64,000 nt of DNA, taken from Ceratothoa steindachneri. Taxonomy: Eukaryota > Arthropoda > Malacostraca > Isopoda > Cymothoidae. The notes beneath the pieces were generated by a model that worked only from the letters and a program-made list of their open reading frames with translations, was not told the DNA's origin and searched no databases. Positions 10,927 to 19,030 of this stretch are shown here, one piece after another. The number at the start of each line of letters is the position of its first letter. Positions within the stretch are counted from its first letter, which is position 1. The translations under genes were made by a program, and so were the position numbers. The stretch is taken from NCBI GenBank assembly GCA_963969495.1, contig OZ018321.1, positions 128,084,937-128,148,936 on the forward strand, read 5' to 3'.

Positions 10927-12091
10927 CAGAGCTGGGCGTTAACGGCAACGAGTTGCGAATTTGCTGCACTATGAATTTCGAAGTCGCAAAGTTGAAAGAC
11001 GCAAACGTTTTGGAAAAGTCGGAGTAAGCAAAGTCGCACCGCCAATTTTCCACGACTTTGAACAGGAACAAAGACGACTTGTTTGAAAGAAATTTTTGCG
11101 GCTGTTTTAGGTCAGTTTTAAAGCCCGATGGGGATCAAAATGTCAAATTTGAGTTGTTAACAGCTAACTTTATTTTTATCTGATTTTCAACTTTCCTTTT
11201 ACGATAAATTAAATTCTTCACATTATATGAGACTGACGTTACATGAAACTACCTAAACGTACCACAAAAAGGTTTGTCACTCTGAATTGATGAAGGCCAG
11301 CCTGGAGGAGCAGAGCCAGAATGGCGACCTGGTGGGTGCCAGGCCCCTGATGCAAGCCCTCCTCAGGGACTATGGAAAGAGGCTTGACGACCTCCTTATG
11401 GCCACAGCCGTCCATCCCAACCTCAGCCCTAAGGACCTGGAGATCATTGCACCTAACAAGGTGGAGGAGATCAGGAAGCTAAGGGGCCGTCATCTAACCC
11501 AGGGAGGAGGAGCAGCAGTAGCGTAAGCCTGGCCAGCCAGAAGTGCAGGAACCCCAATCTTGGACGCCCGCCTCTTCAACAAGTTGTTTGCTAGACGTCC
11601 GGCCAACCAGCAGCAAGATGTGATGGAGGTCCTGAGGAAGTCCATGAAGGAGGGGGTGCCCTCTAAAGGCGAGCTGGCCTTGTCTCTCTTCCCCTACCAG
11701 CACAGGGAGGTGTGGGTGGACTTATTCATTAAATACAATACCCACCTTCCCAGCTCTGCAGATGTGGAGAGGCTATTTAGCACGGCCAGGGACGTCCTTA
11801 GGGCCAAGAGGTCCTCCCTGGATGAGATCAATTTTGAGGAGCTTGTGTTCCTTAAAGGGAACATGGACCTCCTGGAGGAGGAGATGGGCCAGGAGGACAT
11901 GGAGGAAGAGGATGACCTGTAGATATTAGTTTAGGCTGTGCTTTAACTAAAAAAATAAAATATTAATAAATATGCGTTTTTCTGCCTTATAAAAGCAGTA
12001 GGAGTCACAAAGTCACAGTCACACCAGATCCGGCGGCAAAGTGGCAAAGTCAAAGTCGCACCAGAAAAAATTCAAGTCGCGCCCAGTTATG
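10927..12091 (+). mobile_element. hAT transposon derivative with 8-bp TSD
   Basis: The element is flanked by GCTACGAT (10919-10926) and GCTAGGAT (12092-12099), an 8-bp TSD with one mismatch, as expected for hAT. Its ends, CAGAGCTGGGCG and (reverse complement) CATAACTGGGCG, form 12-bp TIRs. Subterminal AAGTCGCA/CAAAGTCG words cluster at both ends and are candidate transposase-binding sites. At 1165 bp it is too short for a full transposase and retains only the C-terminal third, so it is an internally deleted copy. It interrupts PLE-3. Confidence 0.88.
11290..11922 (+). pseudogene. hAT transposase C-terminus with dimerisation motif
   Basis: A frame from the ATG at 11290 runs about 211 codons to the TAG at 11920-11922, broken by a single TAA at 11524-11526. 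The C-terminus reads LPSSADVERLFSTARDV then LRAKRSSL and FEELVFLKGNM, the hAT dimerisation domain. An acidic tail (EEEMGQEDMEEEDDL) ends it. The N-terminal BED zinc finger and most of the RNase H-like core are absent. The segment is markedly GC-rich against AT-rich flanks, with high G+C at third positions, unlike the neighbouring PLE code. That suggests recent or foreign-composition input. It is inactive as a transposase but the ends could be mobilised in trans. Confidence 0.88.
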
Positions 12092-12535
12092 GCTAGGATT
12101 TCTGTATTAACTTTGAGTGACTTCCGGTCCAGTTGTCTTCCATGTTTTTCCAACGTGTGTGTTTTGGGGGCACCGTTGTTTAAATGGTACGTCATTCTTC
12201 GTGTAAACTTTATTTCTATCATTCCGATATATGAGTGAGGTAGGAGCTCACAGTCTCCCATTTTGCAAGTATATTCATATATTAAATGACTTCTCTGCTT
12301 AGGTATTAGGTGAGGTCCTGGGATATTTTTCATGATAAGGTTGGCTGTGCGTTTATTATCTTAGTAGATTATGAGTGATACGTTGATTTCATTTTGTATT
12401 GGTTTTACTACTCTGTTTATGATTTCCTTCATTACTCTTTCATGAAGGAAATCCTAAACAGAGGAGTAAAACCACACAAAACGAAAACAACGTATCACTC
12501 ATAATCTACTACAATAATAAACGCATATCCAACCT

Positions 12536-12540
<5 letters not shown>
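12092..12540 (-). mobile_element. Penelope-like element copy 3, truncated, ending in a palindrome
   Basis: The minus strand encodes VSLIIY, then KRTANLIMKN, a proline-rich spacer and a GIY-YIG core (IYEYTC, then DC, then SYIGMI, then KFTRRMTYHL) ending at the hAT insertion within NTEILA. The GIY residues are degraded but the C..C pair and YIG survive. RT sequence upstream is missing; the copy turns into an inverted duplicate of its own first ~100 bp. An (AT)n tract follows at 12541. Confidence 0.8.
12334..12540. repeat. Near-perfect palindrome, ~99-bp arms
   Basis: Arms 12334-12432 and 12442-12540 are reverse complements with scattered mismatches and a 9-bp spacer (TACTCTTTC). Both arms encode the same PLE segment (NVSLIIYYNNKR-like) in opposite directions, so this is a head-to-head PLE duplication. 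Confidence 0.88.

Positions 12541-12568
<28 letters not shown>
12541..12568. repeat. (AT)n tract at PLE-3 border
   Basis: 28 bp AT tract starting at the outer end of the palindrome's right arm. Confidence 0.9.
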
Positions 12569-12571
<3 letters not shown>

Positions 12572-13515
12572 GTAGAATGACTCACGGACATATACCTCAC
12601 TTCTACCCGAGATTGGCTGACGCTCAAGGTCAAACGAGTGACCTTGACTCCACTCTGGTCACGGCAGAGATGGGGGATAGAAGTGGGAGAAGGTGAGACC
12701 TAATCTCCCCTGAAGGAGTGTGAGGGATTTAAATACAAACGATAGGGTGCAGTTGACCGTTATTAAACTAATGAAGGCTGCGGTCGATGAAGCTTATGAA
12801 AAGGTGGAAACAAAAATATACTTCAATATTGACACGGTATACACAATAAATAGTTTAAAATAGAATAATGGCAATGGATACTCGATGTTTACAATAATCG
12901 ATTTAACAGAGCTACTTGGAGCGAACTCTACTGGAGTGATCGAGAGGCTATATGAGCGTCTGTACGTACGCATACAGGGATGACTGGCAAGTAAACCACA
13001 GATGATTCGTCTCAGCCTAGCTTGGGTTTGAGGCTTTAAGAGATGAAACGGGGATCGGATTGTTATTCGTGGGACTTTAACCACTGGGAGTTTAACCTCT
13101 GATAGTAACACTAACTGGAGGGAGTATTCGTGCAAACGAAATGTACCGCAACAAAGGATGGGCCAATTGACTGGGGGTAAGATCCTTCGGTATAATTCTA
13201 GCCTTCGGATCATAGGGAAATGGAGCGCGATCGAGAATGTACTGTCGATGCCCAATTGGGACCAACAGTATATAAGAACCAGCCGGAAACGTTACGGCCT
13301 CCACCAAGGAGGCGGGGGGACCTCTCCTTAGACCAACACGGCGCTTGAGAGATTGCAAGTACTCCCGCGGTTTTTTTTCTAACGCTCCGGGAGGCGTGCG
13401 TTTAAAATTCCAGCCCCTTCCTTATGGCAGAAAGCAGTTTGATATTCTGTCTGTTCCCACGGTCCTCGCTCACGTTGACTGACCCCGTGGTTTCGACGGG
13501 GAACATGGCAGCAAG
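12569..13515. other. Unclassified moderate-GC stretch
   Basis: No coding family recognised; overlapping minus frames (12794-13255, 13092-13358) look like chance. A TATATAAG motif sits at about 13269 (+) and a TTTAAATA at about 12729. The composition and promoter-like words could fit a decayed LTR, but I see no repeat partner, primer site or TG...CA limits that would settle it. Confidence 0.35.

Positions 13516-13557
<42 letters not shown>
13516..13557. repeat. (AG)n microsatellite
   Basis: About 42 bp of AG dinucleotide on the + strand. Confidence 0.95.
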
Positions 13558-13559
<2 letters not shown>

Positions 13560-13649
13560 TTAAATTGAGAGGTAGAGAGATGATGAGAAAGGTATTAAGA
13601 CCTCGAGAAAAAAAAGCGAGAGAGAAATCAATATACAGACAGACAAGTA

Positions 13650-14145
13650 GCAAGTGTATTTTCTTTAGCTTCTTAATTTTTAAACGCGAAAATTAACATG
13701 GGCATCTGCGATAGCTACTATTTTTTAATGCGACAACTAGCAAAGGCATTTGTTATAGATGAATAAATTTCTAACAGAACAACCAATATGGCCATCTGTG
13801 ATAGCTACTTAACTCTGTACTGCGGCAACCAGCAGGGACATTTGCCGTAGCTACCGAATTTTTAAACGCAACAACATGAGTTTCTGCGATATTTACTTAA
13901 TATAGTCTGAACGTCACATTCAACATAGGCATCCACGTTAGCTTGGGCATTAGCCCCTCAACTTAACATTTAAACGCGACAACCACCTCGAACATCTGTT
14001 ATAACTATTTAAATTTTAGCCTCTGCAAACTATAAAGGCATTTGCCATAGCTAATTAATTGAAAATGAAATCACCCAAACAGGCACCTGCGATACCTCCT
14101 TAATTTTTAAACGCGACAACTAGCAAGGCCATTTGCCATAGATAA
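13650..14145. repeat. ~47-bp minisatellite, block 1
   Basis: Units resemble CGACAACCAACAAGGGCA, then TTTGCGATAGCTAC, then TTAATTTTTAAACG, repeating about every 46-48 bp with 15-30% divergence. The array continues after two insertions, as blocks 2 and 3. It provides an internal reference for the unoccupied insertion site of the CACTA-like element. Confidence 0.85.
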
Positions 14146-14262
14146 CACTGTAACAAAATTTTACCTTTTTCTTCGCTTTGGGTTAAAAGTGTTATTTCCC
14201 AATTTTTTGTTGCCCTATTAAATAAAAAAGTCAATTTTAATCCCCAAACTTTGCTTTTGTGG
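14146..14262 (+). repeat. Left terminal inverted repeat of CACTA-like element
   Basis: Begins CACTGTAACAAAATTTT and ends at the CTTTGCTTTTGTGGC block. It is an imperfect partner of 16561-16669. Confidence 0.72.
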
Positions 14263-14688
14263 CTAGGACATTGAATTTTTAAATCAGCACATTTATAGTA
14301 AATCAAATTATTTTGATGCAAATTGTAAAAATATATAAAAAGTCTCAAGGGTTATGTTTTTTTTAATTATGGTATAAACATGATAAGGTTATAGAAACAG
14401 TAGTAATAGTTATTATTTCCCATATATTTTGTTTTTTGTCGACCTGGACAGCAATGGCAGTTCTCTTACATTCCATCTAGACTCAGCACTAATTTGGTAA
14501 AAAATAAACTGTGGAGCTTTCTAGAACTTTCGAGAATTTTTTATGTTCGAAGAAATTTCTTGAACATTCTGGCAACGTAGATGATTGTATAAATATGTAC
14601 AAAGAATGTCTAAACAACAGATCAGTTTAACTCTAGCCGTTACAGAACAGAAATAGTCACTCGTCATTGATAGAAGCATTCGTCACAC

Positions 14689-14857
14689 ATGGCATCAAGA
14701 GGTTGTAAGCGTCCAACAGACGCATTTTGCTATGTCTGCGGCGAATTTATTAAGACAAGAGCCTATAAGGCATATCTTGGCATGCCAGTCGGAGATCAAG
14801 ACAAACCTTGGGCACCTCATTTCAACTGCAAACTCTGCAAAAGAACTCTGGAAGGTA

Positions 14858-14908
<51 letters not shown>

Positions 14909-16409
14909 TAATGTCTTTTGTTTATTTAGATACTGGATTTTTTTTTTACATTTTTAATAACACTAAGTGAAAAGTACTTGTATATTTATACTTATGGTTT
15001 CATTTTGTTTTGTTTTTATAGGATGGTACAAAGGAGAAAAGAAAGCTATGAATTTCAAAATCCGACGAAATTGGAGGGAACCAACTGACCACTCAAGCAA
15101 TTGTTTCTTCTGCATGGTAAACCCTTCCAAACGTTGACGAGGCAAAAATGCGTTTGTTATCATGTATCCAGACCTTCAGTCGTCTATTGCGCCAGTGCCA
15201 CACAGTTCTGAGCTTCCCTGACCCACTCCTCCAAAAAGAGAGCAGGAGTTTTTAGAAAGAAAAAGCAGTTCAGAAAAAGATGAAGTCATTGATTTAGATT
15301 ACGGAGGTGGAACTGAAGAGATAAACCCATACTACCCCAACCACAAAGATCTCAATGACCTTGTCAGAGATCTTGCTTCACAAAGTCCAAGACAAGCTAT
15401 TAACTTTGAGACTCAAGCAGTGGGATTTGTTAGATGATAGTGTGCAAATATCAGGTCAGAGAAAGTGTCAGGAGTGTTTTTCAAGCTTTTTTACACGTCA
15501 AGATGAGCGTTGCTTTTGTCATAATATGACCGGTCTGTTTGAGGCGATCAGAATCGCATGTAACCTCAACGAGTGATGCTTTTTCATTGACAGCTCGTCT
15601 CGGAGCCTCAAGGCAGTGCTGCTTCATAAGGGGAACAAGTATCCATCTTTTCCATTTGCTCACTCGGTTCAACTCAAAGAGGAATATAGCAGTGTCAAGA
15701 TCTTGCTAGATGCATTGAAATATGAAGAGTACGGTTGGGAGGGTATCGGAGACTTCAAAATGGCGGCCTTCTTGATGGGTCTCTCAGGTGGCTTTACCAA
15801 GTTTCCTTGTTATCTTTTCCTTTGGGAGAGCAGGGACACCGTAACACACTACCATCAACTGCATTGGCCACAACGGATCGAGTTTAGATTGGGGAGAAAC
15901 AACGTCAAATGGGAGCCTTTGTTGGATCCCCGAAAAGTACTGTATCCTCCTCTGCACTTAAAATTGGGACTTATGAAAAAATTCGTCAGAGCTCTAGATA
16001 AGGAGCCTGCAGCTTTAAAGTAGCTCCAAGATTTCTTTCTTAAGCTATCTGCGGCAAAGGTGGAAGACGGGGTCTTCGGCGACCAACAAATAAAAGGGAT
16101 CATGGAGTGCAAGGGGTTTCCCCAGAAGCTAACTAGGACGGAAAAAAACAGGGTGGGACAGCTTAATCGCAGTGGTTCTGGGCTTTCTAGGTAATCACAA
16201 GGCTGAAAACTATGTAGAGCTTGTTGAAAACTTGGCGAGAAACTCTGGCAAGATGGGTTGCAGGATGTCCCTGAAAGTCCATATTCTTGACGCTCATCTT
16301 GATAAATTTAAGAACATGGGAGCGTACTTCGAGGAGCATGACGAGCGCTTTCATCACGATCTACTGGACTTCGTATAAGCGTAAATCTTGGAAAACTACT
16401 CATTTATAA
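14689..16409 (+). pseudogene. Decayed two-exon gene of a multicopy uncharacterised family, probable transposase
   Basis: Exon 1 (14689-14854) encodes MASRGCKRPTDAF then CYVCGEF and a second pair CKLCKRTLEG. Exon 2 opens WYKGEKKAMNF and SSNCFFCMVNPSKR, so the N-terminus has three CxxC pairs, likely metal-binding. The middle keeps GDFKMAAFLMGL, GGFTKFPCYLFLWESRD and PPLHLKLGLMKKFVRAL. The distal part keeps SLKVHILDAHLDKF and DERFHHDLLDF, and the gene appears to end RKSWKTTHL with TAA at 16407-16409. From memory, proteins of this pattern are annotated as uncharacterised in many invertebrates. Damage: TGA after NPSKR, TGA in the proline segment, a frameshift near 15350, TGA at 15574-15576, TAG at 16021-16023, another shift before 16172, and a probable deletion before the last codons. 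Its location inside matched TIRs argues that it is transposon-encoded. Confidence 0.78.
14855..15021 (+). other. GT-AG intron containing an (AT)n tract
   Basis: Joining GAAG at 14851-14854 to GATGG at 15022 gives an uninterrupted L-E-G-W-Y-K frame. The intron starts GTAATG, ends TGTTTTTATAG with a T-rich tract, and is 167 bp long. About 46 bp (14860-14905) is AT repeat directly after the donor. Confidence 0.85.
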
Positions 16410-16440
16410 TATTTTAATTGTCTCACTTATGTAATTCTAG

Positions 16441-16446
16441 AATAAA
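16441..16446 (+). promoter_or_regulatory. Polyadenylation signal AATAAA
   Basis: AATAAA (overlapping a second AATAAA) lies about 32 bp after the inferred final stop and before the right TIR, fitting a 3' end for the spliced gene. Confidence 0.55.
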
Positions 16447-16560
16447 TAAATGCTATTTTTGTATCATGTTGTTTTGTTTCTACTTTATGCAAATGAAAGT
16501 TTAAATTCACCACTTCCTTCCATAGAGAATAGGTAAATTTCACATAAATATCATTATCTT

Positions 16561-16669
16561 GGACACAAAAGCAAAGTTTGAAATAAATAACGGTTTTTCA
16601 TGTATTCTAGACACAAGCAAATAGAAAATAACAGTTGCTACCCGAAGACAAAAATCGTGTTACACAGTG
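16561..16669 (-). repeat. Right terminal inverted repeat of CACTA-like element
   Basis: The reverse complement begins CACTGTGTAACACGATTTTT and matches the left end imperfectly through the CAAACTTTGCTTTTGTG block. Confidence 0.72.
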
Positions 16670-17035
16670 TAATCATCTTTTAAATGCGACAACCAACATG
16701 GGCATCTACGATAGATACTAAATTTTTTAACCGGACGACCACCAATGCCATTTGCCTGATCATTTAATTTTCAAACGAGACAGCATCACTTGCATTTTAC
16801 AGCGACAGCCAACAAGGCAATATGCATTAGCTGCTTAATTTTTATTCGCAACAATCAATACAGGCATCAGAGGGATAATCAATACAGGGGTGTTTAATAG
16901 ACACACCCATCACGAGAATATGCAATAACTACTCATATTTAAACGAAACGAACAGAAATGGCTACTAACTTTTAAACTCAAAAGTTAACTTTCCTTTTAA
17001 CGGGGAAGCCAGCAGGAGTATTTACAATAATAACT
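16670..17035. repeat. ~47-bp minisatellite, block 2
   Basis: Continuation of block 1 after the CACTA-like insertion: ATGCGACAACCAACATGGGC, ATCTACGATAG and similar units, more diverged toward the right. Confidence 0.75.
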
Positions 17036-17569
17036 TAGCGGCGGACGATTTTTACAGCGATTTTTAAAATATTTTTCTAATACTTTTTGCCTCACTCACT
17101 TCATTGATTTGAGTCAATGGAAGCTACTTTTTTATTAACTGCGATACTTTTAATATAAATTACTCTTCCTATAAATTTACCATCCCATTTTACGAAAAAA
17201 CATAACAGTAGCTAGTGTAAAAGCCCTTCTTTTCGTGAAGGACAGTACTCGCTAATTTGGGTGACAATAATGATAAATAATTGAAATGCATATGTTATTA
17301 GAGTGACTTGAATTACTTTGATCATGAATGCAAAGAAAAGTGGTTTAGATCATTATGATTTACGAGATATTAGAAGTTTTATGAATTTAATGTGCTTTAC
17401 ACTCGTGCTTTTACGGAATACTTTGAAATGTACTTTCAAAATTAAATATTTTAACATACCTATTCGCGGGCCATATTTTGAGCATTCGCGGGCTACTTTT
17501 GGCCCCCGATCCATACTTTGCCAAAGCCTAGTCTAGTCCATGTTATTCTACCAATCTATGATAAAACCT
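17036..17569. other. Unclassified AT-rich stretch left of the Tc1 remnant
   Basis: No gene recognised. It probably includes the left, unrecognised end of the Tc1 element. I could not find a matching inverted repeat on the far side. Confidence 0.35.
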
Positions 17570-18420
17570 ATTTATGTAAAGCTGGCAAATCAACCGACGG
17601 GCCAAGGGGAACCTAAAAAAAGGAAGATTTAGCCATAATCCAAATTGTGAAGAAAGAACTTTATAAGATGGCTGCAGCACTTTCTCGAGAGATCGGTGAG
17701 ATTTTGGCAATCAATGTTTCCAAGCAGACTGTATCAAGTGTGCTGAAGGAAGACAACCTTGGCGCTCGTGCACTCGCGGTTAAGCTATTGATCAGTACAA
17801 AGAACAAGAAGGGTTGCCTTGTATTCGCCCCTAGTACGTAACATGAACGGATGACCAATGGAACAAAATCCATTTCAGTGATGAATCTGTTTAATTTGTT
17901 CGGATCCGATCGCGATAGGTTCATTCGTCGCAGAGCAGGCAAAAGAAGGCCTGGCAATTGCACCAAAATGGGTGTGAAGTTTAGTGGAGGAAGTGTCGTG
18001 GTATTTGGCGTGATTTCGTTAGAAAGCACCGAGCCACTTGTCCCGTGATGAAACACATTGAATGAACAAGTGTACAAGGAATTGTTGCGACAGCATGCCT
18101 TTTCTAATGTGTGACCCTCTGAAGCCCAATATACAATTTACATGCAAGGTACGCTCCCTGCGACATGGCTAATTCAGTGAAGACCATTCTGGACGACAAG
18201 CATATCACTGTGATGAACTAACATGAACAGAGTCTGGACCTAAATTCCATTGAAAATGTTTGAAAGACACTCCGGAAGAGGTCTAAAGCGAGAAACCCGA
18301 AAAAGGTTCCAGAACTATGTAAACTTTTGACAATGAATGCAGCAGAGAATAATACTGCGCCAAACTGTCAACTGTTGGTTCGTTCCTGTGGCGGGAGAAT
18401 AATGGCCTCCACACTTAATA
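17570..18420 (+). pseudogene. Tc1 transposase, heavily mutated
   Basis: The plus strand spells a Tc1-family cut-and-paste transposase in pieces. The N-terminal part has VKKELYKMAAALSREIGE and VSKQTVSSVLKEDNL (helix-turn-helix). The catalytic part has FNLFGSDRDRFIRRRAGKR, VKFSGGSVVVFGVIS and, in another frame, ANSVKTILDDKHITVMN and LDLNSIENV then KTLRKRS. The IENV glutamate of the DD34E triad survives. The second aspartate position reads HARYAPC instead of a DNAPCH-type motif, so it is lost. Several stops and at least two frameshifts are present. It lies between minisatellite blocks 2 and 3, so it inserted in the same array. Confidence 0.87.
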
Positions 18421-18574
18421 CTAATTACTTTTAAATGGAACAAATGTTTTCCACTGATAACTTAATCGTAAGTTCCATTAGAAATTTATTTCCGCTGTCG
18501 TTCGGATCATCTTGAACACTTCAATTTTCTAGTAAATTAATTATGTGCTGACCAAAAACCTCCATGCGAATCGG

Positions 18575-19030
18575 GGAAAGCTTCTTAAATTTTAAACGCG
18601 ATTAGAAGTAAAGGGATTCACTCAATTGCTTAAATATTCAACGCCCTTCAACAAGGGCATCTGCGATATCTTGTTAATTTTTAAATGCAACATTCAACAC
18701 AGGCTAGAGCTGCTTAGTTTTAAACGCGACAATCAAGATGGGCATTTGCGATAGCTCTTTAATATTTTGGAACAAACGCAGGGTATTTAATTTTAAAACG
18801 AGACAAGAGTCTGCCTTAAATATTCAATTTTTAAAGCCAACAACCAGAAAATGACCGCATGTGGTCATTTTCTGGTAGCTACTTAATTATATAACGTAGC
18901 TTAATTATATATAGTAGCTACTTAATTATATTACGAACCATTAACATGCGCATCTGTGATAGCTACTTACTTTATTAACGTGACAAAAGCAAGGGAATTT
19001 GTATTAGCTATTTAATTTTTACGTGACAAC
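18575..19030. repeat. ~47-bp minisatellite, block 3
   Basis: More units (TTAAACGCGAC, then AAGATGGGCA, then TTTGCGATAGCTC), interrupted by a perfect hairpin at 18844-18875 and AT-rich GTAGCTACTTAATTATAT repeats. Confidence 0.78.
18844..18875. repeat. Perfect 13-bp stem hairpin
   Basis: CCAGAAAATGACC and GGTCATTTTCTGG are exact reverse complements around the 6-base loop GCATGT. Confidence 0.95.

Larger units (their letters stand above)
14146..16669 (+). mobile_element. CACTA-like TIR element carrying a spliced gene
   Basis: A 2524-bp element inserted in the 47-bp minisatellite and flanked by TAA at 14143-14145 and 16670-16672. Ends are CACTGTAACA and (reverse complement) CACTGTGTAACA. The inverted similarity extends inward about 110-117 bp (14146-14262 against 16561-16669) and includes a shared CAAACTTTGCTTTTGTG block. 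CACT-starting TIRs and a 3-bp duplication are the hallmarks of the EnSpm/CACTA group. Removing the element and one TAA leaves 22 bases between ATAG and GCGAC, exactly as in intact neighbouring units. The single internal gene (14689-16409) is therefore the presumed transposase or cargo. Superfamily assignment is inference from ends and TSD. Confidence 0.75.

Noticed and set aside
13092..13400. LTR promoter near TATATAAG at ~13269
   Set aside because: No repeat partner, TSD or termini could be found, so an LTR call would be speculation.
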